Source: Pedobacter foliorum
GTDB lineage: Bacteria > Bacteroidota > Bacteroidia > Sphingobacteriales > Sphingobacteriaceae
Direction: 5' to 3'
Assembly (NCBI RefSeq): GCF_013266735.1
Contig: NZ_JABSNU010000024.1
Coordinates: 1-45,045, forward strand
DNA: 45,045 bases
Shown: one piece after another, positions 9,127 to 16,909 of the stretch
Position numbering within the stretch: position 1 is the stretch's first letter
Layout: each line of letters begins with the position of its first letter
Notes under the pieces: model-generated
What the model was told of the DNA's origin: nothing
Seen by the model: the letters and a program-made list of their open reading frames with translations, nothing else
The model's database searches: none
Position numbers and translations under genes: made by a program

Positions 9127-9176
9127 AAAAAAGACAATTATTAAATCCATTAATGGATTTAATAATTGTCTTTTTT
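9127..9176 (+). terminator. Perfect 50-bp palindromic terminator
   Basis: The two 25-base arms (9127-9151 and 9152-9176) are exact reverse complements with no unpaired spacer, starting with an A-run and ending with a T-run. It lies 31 bp after the DUF4199 stop and would end the BatA operon transcript. The symmetric A and T tracts would let it work in either direction. Confidence 0.8.
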
Positions 9177-9440
9177 TGTTTATTATTGTTTTGAGGTTGT
9201 TCAAAAAGTGAGGTAGTAATTTCTGTGTTCCAGCTGCTTATGTTGATTGTTGTCGGTTAATAAAGAACTTTTTATTTCTGAAAGACAATAGTAATTAAAG
9301 CTCTCAATTATCTCGACTTATGTCGGGCTCTCAAATCAGTAAGGTTTCTTTTCTGTTTCGAGATACTATGGAATACAATCGATGTGAAGAACGAATTGTT
9401 TGTATAGTCTCTTGCTTGAAACACACAAAACCAAATATAT
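9177..9440. other. Intergenic gap before the sugar-oxidation cassette
   Basis: No convincing gene, repeat or exact TAnnTTTG box was seen in these 264 bases. The last 25 bases are the usual A-rich leader (AACACACAAAACC) before the ATG at 9441. A promoter is expected here but could not be placed. Confidence 0.4.
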
Positions 9441-10439
9441 ATGAGATCTTTTAATCGCAGATCTTTCATCGTAAACACTGCGCTTGCAGGTTTAGGTGCA
9501 GGTTTGCTTCATTCTTTGCCTTCGCTAGGCAAGGCGCCGTTACATACGGAAACAGGAAAACGTATTGGAATTATTGGATTAGATACTTCGCACAGCGAGG
9601 TTTTTACCAAAGCAATTAATGGAGGTGGCCCGGAAATGAAGGGCTATAAAGTAATAGCAGCTTATCCCCACGGAAGTAAGGACATCCCTGCTGCATTAAA
9701 AATGAAACCAGGCATCATTGAGGCTGTTAAGGCAAATGGGGTTGAAATAGTAGACTCGATTGAAGAGTTGATTAGGAAGGTTGATGTTGTTCTGTTGGAA
9801 ACTATTGACGGAAGGCCACATTTTGAACAAGCTTTACCGGTGATGCAGGCTGGCAAAAGGATGTTTATCGACAAGCCTATTGCAGCTACACTGGATGATG
9901 TAAAGAAAATCTTTGCGGCTTCTAAAAAGTACGATGCTCCAGTTTTTAGTTCTTCGGCATTGCGTTTTGATGGTAATGTGCAAAAGGTTGTTTCTGGAAG
10001 TATTGGGAAGGTACTAGGAGCCGATGTTTATACTCCGGCAGAGATTGAATCGAACCACATGGATATGGCCTGGTATGCTATACATGGAATTGAAATGTTA
10101 TTTACGGTTATGGGGCCGGGTTGTAAAACAGTAACCAGAGTTTATAACGATGGTGTCGATTTTGTAACAGGTGTATGGGAAGATGGGCGAGTAGGAAGTG
10201 TACGGGGAATACGAAATGGGGCTTCAAATATTGCAGGTACTGCTTTTGGAGAAAGTGGAATAAGTCCATTGGGACCATTTAATTCTTATTCTCCACTAAT
10301 AGCTGAGATCATCGGTTTTTTTGAAACGGGTAAACCTCCTGTTTCTGAAAAGGAAACTATGGAAATTTTTTCTTTTATAAAGGCTGCAGATCTAAGCAGA
10401 AAACGTAATGGTTCACCAGTTTCATTGGCTAATGTTTAA
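9441..10439 (+). CDS. Gfo/Idh/MocA family oxidoreductase with Tat-type signal
   Basis: The 332-residue product begins with a twin-arginine signal (F-N-R-R-S-F-I, Arg6-Arg7, then a hydrophobic stretch to about 30), implying export as a folded, cofactor-loaded protein. A Rossmann-type nucleotide-binding motif follows (IGIIGLDTSHSEVF, about 43-56). The family's catalytic-loop Lys-Pro motif is present (FIDKPIAATLDDV, about 143-155). Such proteins oxidise or epimerise sugars with NAD(P) or bound cofactor. It lies 8 bp before the sugar dehydrogenase gene, so the two are probably co-transcribed. With the DUF1080 gene it suggests 3-keto sugar chemistry; the exact substrate is not visible. Confidence 0.8.
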   Translation: MRSFNRRSFIVNTALAGLGAGLLHSLPSLGKAPLHTETGKRIGIIGLDTSHSEVFTKAINGGGPEMKGYKVIAAYPHGSKDIPAALKMKPGIIEAVKANGVEIVDSIEELIRKVDVVLLETIDGRPHFEQALPVMQAGKRMFIDKPIAATLDDVKKIFAASKKYDAPVFSSSALRFDGNVQKVVSGSIGKVLGADVYTPAEIESNHMDMAWYAIHGIEMLFTVMGPGCKTVTRVYNDGVDFVTGVWEDGRVGSVRGIRNGASNIAGTAFGESGISPLGPFNSYSPLIAEIIGFFETGKPPVSEKETMEIFSFIKAADLSRKRNGSPVSLANV

Positions 10440-10447
10440 TTGTTAAA

Positions 10448-13141
10448 ATGAAATCAAATTATCTGTTATTAGGTGCAGCATTTTTTATTATAGTGTTTAG
10501 CTCCTGGATCTGGAAAAATACATACACGAATCATCGTTTTCAAGTATTAGGCAAGATCGATACAAAAGTTCCTGATAGTAGCAGGTATACGCGCATTGTA
10601 TTAGCCGAAGGATTGGATGAACCTATGGAAATGGCCGTGCTTCCTAACTTAAATGTACTTTTTGTAGAGCGTAAAGGGGCTCTAAAGCTTTATGATAGTA
10701 AAACAAAGGCAGTTAAAACTATAGCAAATATTAATGTTTTTAGTGGCATAGAGGATGGATTGTTAGGACTAGCCCTTGATCCTAAGTTTGCTGAAAATCA
10801 TTGGGTGTACCTTTATTTTGCAGTAGGTGGAGAAGAATCAAAAAGTAGATTAGCACGGTATCAGCTAGTTGGGGATAAGCTAATTAACAAATCAGAACAG
10901 GTATTGCTCGAAATCCCAACTCAGCGTAAATATTGTTGCCACTCTGCAGGTTATCTTGCATTTGATTCGAAAGGTGTATTGTATCTATCTACAGGTGATA
11001 ATACTAATGCAGAGGAAACAGAAGGATATACTCCTGTGGATGAGAGACCGGGAAGAGGATTGGCGGATGATCAGGCAACTTCTGCTAGTACTAATGATTT
11101 AAGAGGAAAGATACTTCGTATTATTCCCAAAGACGGTGGCGGTTATTCTATTCCTGAAGGGAATCTTTTCCCTAAAGATGGTTCAAAAGGCTTGCCCGAA
11201 ATTTACACGATGGGATCCCGTAATCCTTATCGGTTTAGCATCGATCAAAAAAATGGCTATGTATATTGGGGGGATGTTGGTCCGGATACAAAAGTAGAAA
11301 GTGAAGATGGCGAGTACATGAGTTTTGATGAGATTAATCAGGCTAAGAAACCGGGATTTTTTGGCTGGCCGTATTTTTTAGGGAACAATCAGGCATTGCC
11401 GTTGTATAATTATGCGACTAAGCAGCCTGGAGAAAAAAAGAATCATGCGAAGCCTTTAAATAATTCACCAAATAATACCGGTGAAAAGGAGTTGCCTCCA
11501 GCTCAGGCTGCAATGATTTGGTATGGTAAAATGCCTTCTAAACATTTTCCTCTGGTAGGAAGTGGCGGTGCTACTGCAGCTGCCGGTCCGGTTTATTATA
11601 GTGATCTATTCCCAAATGCGCCCTATAAGCTTTCGGAATATTATAATGGTAAATTATTTATTTACGATTGGATTAGGGGCTGGATTATGGCGGTTACTTT
11701 TGATGAAAGTGGTAACTATAAACAGATGGAACCATTTTTAAAACACCTTAAGTTTTCTGCTCCTGTAGATATGCAATTTAGTAAGGATGGTGCAATATAT
11801 ATGCTTGAATATGGTACTAATTGGTTCTCTAAAAACACGGATGCAAAACTCGTAAAAATAGAATATCAGGAAGGAAATAGAAAACCTATAGCGGAAATTG
11901 CAGTTGATAAACCTTATGGTGCGGCGCCTTTATCGGTTAGCCTGTCGGGTAATAAATCAGTTGATTTTGATAAAGACGATAAGCTTGATTTCAGCTGGAA
12001 GATAGCAGGTAAAACAATTAATGGATTAGAAATAAAGTACACCTTTAAGAAACCTGGTATTTATAGCGTTGAACTAAATGTTAAGGATAATAAAGGCGCA
12101 GTAGGAACCGCAATTTCCAAAATACATGTGGGGAATACACCGCCGTTGGTAGATATTAAAAGCAATTCAAATAGAAGTTTTTATTGGGATGGTGAGCTAT
12201 TGGATTATCAGGTTGTGGTTAAGGATGTAGAGGATAAGGTGATAGATCAGAATAAGGTGAAGGTCTCGTTTGGTTATTTACCTCATGGAAAAGATGTAGC
12301 GGTTATCCTCGCCGGGAATCAATATCCCGGGGCTTATAAATACCTTAAAGGGTCGGGGATGTTGGCTAATTTGGATTGCAAGGCATGTCATTCTATGGAT
12401 AAGGCTTCAGTTGGTCCTACTTATAAGTCGATATCGATGCGTTATGCCGGCAAGAAAGATATAGTGAAAACGCTAGCTAAAAAGGTTATAGAAGGTGGTA
12501 GTGGAAACTGGGGAGAACGGGCTATGTCGGCACACCCGGCGGTTTCTCCGGATGATGCTGCGGAGATGGTTAACTATATTCTTTCGCTTTCTAAAAAGTC
12601 GGGGAAACTGCCTCTTAAAAATAGTATCTCTTTAAAAGACCATCTTGGAAAAGGAAAAGAAGGAAGCTATCTACTGAATGCTTCGTATAGGGATAAAGGA
12701 GCCAATGGTATTGAGCCTTTAGATGGCAGAGCTTATATTTCTTTGCGCAATCCTTATGTTCAGGCAGAGGATTTTGATAAAGGAAATGTTCGTATAGCTA
12801 CCATTACTACGGCTTTTATGGCTTATGCAACTGGAATAGCAGATCAGAGTTATATCAAGTTTAATAAAATAGATCTGACAGGTATAAAACAGCTTAAGTA
12901 TAATGTACAGGCCATTGGGGGCGGAGGAAATATTGAATTGAGATTGGATAGTATGAATGGGCCGTTAGTTAGCAAGTTTATTGTGCCTGCAGTGGCTGAT
13001 GGTAAGACAGATTGGAAAGAGTTGACTGCCGCAATAAATGCAACAAAGGGAAGTCATGATCTTTATTTTGTGTTTAGTGCCTCAGGAGATCAGAAGCATG
13101 ATCTGTTTAATCTGGATTGGATTTATTTTTCTAATAGATAA
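10448..13141 (+). CDS. PQQ-type sugar dehydrogenase fused to PKD, cytochrome c and CBM6-like domains
   Basis: The 897-residue protein has a signal or membrane anchor at about 5-23. A six-bladed glucose/sorbosone dehydrogenase-type domain spans about 45-465 (GLDEPMEMAVLPN, DGLLGLALDPKFA, DLRGKILRI, GSRNPYRF, ending VDMQFSKDGAIYMLEYGTNW). A PKD domain covers about 478-560. A class I cytochrome c follows, with C644-K-A-C647-H648 and a likely axial Met at 693. The C-terminus is a CBM6-like carbohydrate-binding domain (about 765-897; VQAEDFDKG to FNLDWIYF). It would oxidise a sugar in the periplasm and pass electrons to its own heme. Cofactor and substrate are inferred from the family. The stop overlaps no gene; a terminator begins 5 bp later. 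Confidence 0.85.
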   Translation: MKSNYLLLGAAFFIIVFSSWIWKNTYTNHRFQVLGKIDTKVPDSSRYTRIVLAEGLDEPMEMAVLPNLNVLFVERKGALKLYDSKTKAVKTIANINVFSGIEDGLLGLALDPKFAENHWVYLYFAVGGEESKSRLARYQLVGDKLINKSEQVLLEIPTQRKYCCHSAGYLAFDSKGVLYLSTGDNTNAEETEGYTPVDERPGRGLADDQATSASTNDLRGKILRIIPKDGGGYSIPEGNLFPKDGSKGLPEIYTMGSRNPYRFSIDQKNGYVYWGDVGPDTKVESEDGEYMSFDEINQAKKPGFFGWPYFLGNNQALPLYNYATKQPGEKKNHAKPLNNSPNNTGEKELPPAQAAMIWYGKMPSKHFPLVGSGGATAAAGPVYYSDLFPNAPYKLSEYYNGKLFIYDWIRGWIMAVTFDESGNYKQMEPFLKHLKFSAPVDMQFSKDGAIYMLEYGTNWFSKNTDAKLVKIEYQEGNRKPIAEIAVDKPYGAAPLSVSLSGNKSVDFDKDDKLDFSWKIAGKTINGLEIKYTFKKPGIYSVELNVKDNKGAVGTAISKIHVGNTPPLVDIKSNSNRSFYWDGELLDYQVVVKDVEDKVIDQNKVKVSFGYLPHGKDVAVILAGNQYPGAYKYLKGSGMLANLDCKACHSMDKASVGPTYKSISMRYAGKKDIVKTLAKKVIEGGSGNWGERAMSAHPAVSPDDAAEMVNYILSLSKKSGKLPLKNSISLKDHLGKGKEGSYLLNASYRDKGANGIEPLDGRAYISLRNPYVQAEDFDKGNVRIATITTAFMAYATGIADQSYIKFNKIDLTGIKQLKYNVQAIGGGGNIELRLDSMNGPLVSKFIVPAVADGKTDWKELTAAINATKGSHDLYFVFSASGDQKHDLFNLDWIYFSNR

Positions 13142-13145
13142 ATAG

Positions 13146-13190
13146 TAAGGGGCTGTTAGAAGAATGCGAAATTCTTCTAACAGCCCCTTA
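13146..13190. terminator. Bidirectional terminator between convergent genes
   Basis: Two perfect 20-base arms, 13146-13165 and 13171-13190, surround a 5-base loop GCGAA, and a GC-rich base (AGGGGCTG) strengthens the stem. It sits between the stops of the sugar dehydrogenase (+) and DUF1080 (-) genes and can serve both; TTTTTT follows on the minus side only weakly. Confidence 0.8.
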
Positions 13191-13207
13191 GCCTAAAAAA
13201 TCTATAA

Positions 13208-13987
13208 TTACAGATTTCTGATCCAGATGTTACGGAAACTCAATGGTTCACTAGGATCTCCATGAGATTGTAACTTAATTGGTGAAGGACCATGAGCTTG
13301 TCTGTAAGCTGGAGCTCCAATGTATTGCGTTGGGCCTAATAATGTAGTGTTATCCTGAACCAACACTCCGTTAAATAGAACAGTAACTCTTGCAGGAGTT
13401 TTTACAGTTTTATCATCGTTAAATGTAGGAGCAGTCCAGATTACATCATAAGTATTCCACTCGCCCGGTTTGCGGGTTGGGTTAGCAAGAGGTACAGCTT
13501 GTTTGTAAATACTTGCAGCTTGTCCGTTTGTATAAGTGTCGTTTTTATAAGAGTCAAGAATTTGTAATTCGTAACCAGCATCACCTTTACCAATAGAAGC
13601 AAGGAAAAGTCCGCTATTACCTCTACCTTGGCCTTTTCCAGTAATGTTTGCAGGCACTTTCCATTCCAGGTGTAACTGATAGTTGCCAAATGATTGTTTG
13701 GTTTCTATGTTTCCTGATTTTTTGTTAACAGTAAATACTTTGTTGGCAACAGTCCATTCAGCAGGTTTAGATCTGTCTTCAACCATTACCCATTGATCAA
13801 GGTTTTTACCATCAAAAAGTATGATAGCATCAGAAGGAGGTGCTATACTAAGTTCCATTGCTGATACTACTTTAGGAACCGGGGTATATACTTCGGTGTC
13901 TTCAGGCTTAGCATCTTGTGCCTGAACAATGTTAATTCCTGCTATCATTAATGTAGCAAGCATAACTGATTTACGCATGTTTATCAT
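13208..13987 (-). CDS. DUF1080 protein (3-keto-disaccharide hydrolase family)
   Basis: The product (259 residues from the chosen start) has a signal peptide ending IVQAQ, then a single concanavalin-like beta-sandwich: ILFDGKNLDQWV, a W-x-V strand, NYQLHLEWKVP, GNSGLFLASIGKGDAGYELQILDSY and the C-terminal SEPLSFRNIWIRNL. These are the conserved features of DUF1080, which has been linked to hydrolysis of 3-keto-glycosides. The frame opens at a TTG at 14014, but that TTG is part of the -7 box, so the ATG at 13987 (MINMRKS) is chosen; the ATG at 13978 is also possible. It faces the two oxidoreductase genes, which could generate its keto-sugar substrate. Confidence 0.82.
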   Translation of the reverse strand: MINMRKSVMLATLMIAGINIVQAQDAKPEDTEVYTPVPKVVSAMELSIAPPSDAIILFDGKNLDQWVMVEDRSKPAEWTVANKVFTVNKKSGNIETKQSFGNYQLHLEWKVPANITGKGQGRGNSGLFLASIGKGDAGYELQILDSYKNDTYTNGQAASIYKQAVPLANPTRKPGEWNTYDVIWTAPTFNDDKTVKTPARVTVLFNGVLVQDNTTLLGPTQYIGAPAYRQAHGPSPIKLQSHGDPSEPLSFRNIWIRNL

Positions 13988-14011
13988 TGTGTGATTTAAT
14001 TTATAACTATT

Positions 14012-14019
14012 CAAATTTA
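14012..14019 (-). promoter_or_regulatory. -7 promoter element for the DUF1080 gene
   Basis: Read on the minus strand this is TAAATTTG, an exact TAnnTTTG match. Transcription would begin near 14005, about 18 nt before the ATG at 13987. It decides the start codon, since the upstream TTG lies within the box. Confidence 0.5.
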
Positions 14020-14110
14020 TAATTAAATGGGATTAATCATAGTAATTCTATAAGTATTTTATTTGTGAGGGCTAATATTGTTACAGATAAAAATAGCCTC
14101 AGATAGTGAC

Positions 14111-14152
14111 AAAACTTAACAATTTTGCACATATGCATATTTGTTAAGTTTT
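14111..14152. promoter_or_regulatory. Operator-like inverted repeat upstream of the glycosyltransferase operon
   Basis: AAAACTTAACAA (14111-14122) and its exact reverse complement (14141-14152) flank an 18-base spacer that contains ATATGCATAT. The second arm ends 3 bp before a -7 box, so a bound protein would cover the core promoter. No cognate regulator is identified. Confidence 0.4.
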
Positions 14153-14155
14153 AAG

Positions 14156-14163
14156 TAAGTTTG
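14156..14163 (+). promoter_or_regulatory. -7 promoter element of the 14190-21477 operon
   Basis: TAAGTTTG is an exact TAnnTTTG match. Transcription would start near 14170, giving a leader of about 20 nt before the ATG at 14190. A TTG at 14141-14143 is too close to be a standard -33 element. Confidence 0.5.
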
Positions 14164-14189
14164 CACAGTTTTAAGCGTTGTAATCACAC

Positions 14190-15143
14190 ATGGATATTTC
14201 TGTTGTAATCCCCCTATATAATGAAGAAGAATCGTTACCTGAGTTAACTTCATGGATTGCTAAAGTAATGCAAGAGCATAACTTTAGTTATGAGGTTCTT
14301 TTTGTTGACGACGGAAGTACTGATACTTCCTGGAGTATCATCGAGAATTTAAAGCAGGAATATAGTTCAGTAAAGGGAATTAAGTTCAGAAGAAACTATG
14401 GTAAGTCCGCAGCTTTAAATGTGGCTTTTGAGGCTGCACAGGGTGATGTAGTGATTACTATGGATGCCGATTTACAGGATAGCCCAGATGAAATACCGGA
14501 ACTTTTCCGTAGAATAAAAGAGGAGAAGTTTGATATTATATCCGGCTGGAAAAAGAAACGCTACGATCCGATTACCAAAACGATACCTACTAAACTCTTT
14601 AATGCCGCCACTCGCAAGATGTCGGGCATTCAATTAAATGATTTTAATTGTGGTTTAAAAGCTTACCGTAACGATGTGGTAAAGACCATTGAAGTTTATG
14701 GAGAGATGCACCGTTATATTCCTGTAATTGCAAAATGGGCAGGATTTAAGAATATCGGAGAACAGGTAGTAGAACATAGAGCCCGTAAGTATGGGGTTAC
14801 TAAGTTTGGAATGAGCCGTTTTATTAACGGGTTTCTAGATCTGTTGTCTATCTTCTTTGTCGGTAAATTTGGTAAACGTCCAATGCACTTTTTCGGTTCA
14901 TTAGGGGTTTTGAGTTTTGTACTGGGAACATTTATGGCTTTATGGCTTATAGGTGTTAAGTTGTACCATATATCGATGGCTATCCCATATAAAAGAGATG
15001 TAACGGATCAGCCCTTGTTTTATATTGCGTTAGTGGCTATAATACTTGGGTCTCAGTTGTTTTTAACAGGATTTGTTGCAGAACTGGTTACCAGAAATGC
15101 TACCGAGCGAAATCACTATTTAATAGAAAAGGAGATTTTATAA
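14190..15143 (+). CDS. Family 2 glycosyltransferase, GtrB/dolichol-phosphate-sugar-synthase type
   Basis: The 317-residue product opens directly with the GT2 strand ISVVIPLYNEEESLPELT and has the nucleotide-sugar/metal motif D92-A-D94 followed by LQDSPDEIPEL. VDDGSTDTSW precedes it. Two membrane helices lie at about 230-255 and 270-295 after the catalytic domain. This is the layout of enzymes that move a sugar from a nucleotide donor onto a polyprenyl-phosphate carrier at the inner membrane, for use in surface glycan or glycoprotein modification. It is the first gene of a tight operon; the next starts 3 bp after its stop. Confidence 0.85.
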   Translation: MDISVVIPLYNEEESLPELTSWIAKVMQEHNFSYEVLFVDDGSTDTSWSIIENLKQEYSSVKGIKFRRNYGKSAALNVAFEAAQGDVVITMDADLQDSPDEIPELFRRIKEEKFDIISGWKKKRYDPITKTIPTKLFNAATRKMSGIQLNDFNCGLKAYRNDVVKTIEVYGEMHRYIPVIAKWAGFKNIGEQVVEHRARKYGVTKFGMSRFINGFLDLLSIFFVGKFGKRPMHFFGSLGVLSFVLGTFMALWLIGVKLYHISMAIPYKRDVTDQPLFYIALVAIILGSQLFLTGFVAELVTRNATERNHYLIEKEIL

Positions 15144-15146
15144 CAA

Positions 15147-16115
15147 ATGTTTTTCTCGATTATAATCCCCCTTTACAATCGCCCTCAGGAGATTGATGAA
15201 CTGCTAACTACACTTACCAAGCAAACGTATACCCAGTTTGAAGTACTGGTAATTGAGGATGGTTCTGTAAATGATGCTAAAGCTATTGTCGATAAATATG
15301 CCAATACGCTTGATGTAAAGTATTTTTTTAAGCCTAATGAGGGACAGGGTTTTTCGCGAAATTATGGATTTGAAAGAGCCAAAGGCGATTACTTTGTTGT
15401 TTTTGATTCTGATTGTCTGATTCCTGAAGATTATCTCGAAATAGTTAAGGACTATCTTTACGAACATAAACTGGATGCCTACGGTGGTCCGGATGCCGCT
15501 CATCAAAGTTTTACTCCGGTACAAAAAGCTATCAGTTATGCCATGACTTCACCATTTACAACCGGGGGAATAAGGGGTAATAAAAAACATATCGGACAGT
15601 TTCATCCGCGCAGCTTTAATATGGGGGTATCCAGAGAGGTGTGGGAAAAGGTTGGTGGTTTTATTTTAACAAGGCTTGGTGAGGATATTGAATATAGTAT
15701 CCGTATTCACGAACATGGCTTTAAGATTGGATTGATTCCGGCAGCCCGAGTTTTTCACAAAAGACGCACAAGTTTTAGTCAGTTTTATAAACAATTGCAT
15801 TTTTTTGGCAGGGCCAGGATAAATATTTATAAACATTTCCCTTCCGAATTGAAATTGATACATTTCTTCCCGGCAGCATTTACCTGTGGTGTGATATTTA
15901 CTGTGCTTATTAATATATTTTATTGGCCTTTAGCATTCATTTGTAACTTTGTAATGCTGGTATACTTTATGTTGATATTTTTTCACTCATGGCAGGTTAA
16001 TAAGTCATTAAAAGTTGCATTTTTGAGCATTATTGCCGCATTCATTCAGCTAACGGCCTACGGTTTGGGTTTTATACAAGATTTTATTAAAAGAGTAGTA
16101 TTTAAACAACAATGA
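15147..16115 (+). CDS. Family 2 glycosyltransferase
   Basis: The 322-residue product has the GT2 start FSIIIPLYNRPQEIDELL, the loop VIEDGSVNDA and the metal-binding D87-S-D89 in VVFDSDCLIPEDY. A later EDIEYSIRIHEHG supplies the usual ED base motif. Two membrane helices near the C-terminus (about 240-275 and 280-305) anchor it. It probably adds a sugar to a lipid-linked glycan; acceptor and donor are unknown. It overlaps the following membrane protein gene by 4 bp (ATGA), which supports coupled translation. Confidence 0.8.
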   Translation: MFFSIIIPLYNRPQEIDELLTTLTKQTYTQFEVLVIEDGSVNDAKAIVDKYANTLDVKYFFKPNEGQGFSRNYGFERAKGDYFVVFDSDCLIPEDYLEIVKDYLYEHKLDAYGGPDAAHQSFTPVQKAISYAMTSPFTTGGIRGNKKHIGQFHPRSFNMGVSREVWEKVGGFILTRLGEDIEYSIRIHEHGFKIGLIPAARVFHKRRTSFSQFYKQLHFFGRARINIYKHFPSELKLIHFFPAAFTCGVIFTVLINIFYWPLAFICNFVMLVYFMLIFFHSWQVNKSLKVAFLSIIAAFIQLTAYGLGFIQDFIKRVVFKQQ

Positions 16116-16900
16116 TAGAATTTTTAAAGGAGAGTACATTTGCTGTAAATGAGGTGATTAGCAAGGCCTGGACAGTGACCAAAAGGAATTACTTTTCTAT
16201 TGCGACACTGTGTTTTTTGATGTTTATTACTTATGCCGCATCTAATTTAATGGCATTCTTCATGAGTGAGGTTAATGTTGCTTTACGCATGTTGATGTCA
16301 TTCACTTTCATCATGTTTTATTTCACAATAAACCTATCATTGTTCAGGTATATCTTTCATTTGCTTGATGATGAAGAAAATGACGTAAGTATTGTGAGTA
16401 CAATTCCGACCAGACAACAGATTATTAGATTCCTTATTGGGTCTCTATATTTTATGCTGTGTATTGTAGGGGTTTATTCTGTGGTAATTCTTATCGCTTT
16501 TCCATTTATTTATACTGGAATTCGAATGGAAATCATCACTAATGTTGCAATTTCTGTAGGTATTGTTGCCATCTTTATTACTTGGGTACGTATTTCTTTC
16601 TTCCCATTTTTTATCATAGACAAAAACATGGGGCCTTTTGCATCCATTAAATATAGTCTGGCTACTACCAAAGGTAATTTTACAAAAATATTCCTGCTGT
16701 TACTTGTGCTGGCTGGTTTTCATTTGTTGAATCTTTTCTTTGGCTATATTCATTGGCCAGTAGTTGCCTTTTTTGTCAATGTATTGAGCTCTTTTATTAT
16801 TGTTCCGCTTGCCAGTGTTGCACTTACTGTTGCCTATCGTAAAATGATGAGTGAATACAAAGGAGATGCTGAACCTGATATTATACACAACATAGTTTAA
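16112..16900 (+). CDS. Six-helix inner-membrane protein of unknown function
   Basis: The 262-residue protein has about six hydrophobic helices (roughly 25-48, 57-80, 108-135, 140-165, 196-218, 222-246) and short charged ends. I do not recognise the family beyond a resemblance in layout to the DUF975-like or 'glycerophosphoryl diester' membrane-domain type, in which long helices are separated by ATTKGNF-like loops. It overlaps the glycosyltransferase before it and is 9 bp from the GH3-family gene after it, so it is a real operon member. Confidence 0.65.
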   Translation: MIEFLKESTFAVNEVISKAWTVTKRNYFSIATLCFLMFITYAASNLMAFFMSEVNVALRMLMSFTFIMFYFTINLSLFRYIFHLLDDEENDVSIVSTIPTRQQIIRFLIGSLYFMLCIVGVYSVVILIAFPFIYTGIRMEIITNVAISVGIVAIFITWVRISFFPFFIIDKNMGPFASIKYSLATTKGNFTKIFLLLLVLAGFHLLNLFFGYIHWPVVAFFVNVLSSFIIVPLASVALTVAYRKMMSEYKGDAEPDIIHNIV

Positions 16901-16909
16901 TCAGAACTT

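Noticed and set aside
13988..14014. A longer N-terminus for the DUF1080 gene from a TTG at 14014
   Set aside because: That TTG is the last part of the TAAATTTG box, so it would not be in the mRNA.
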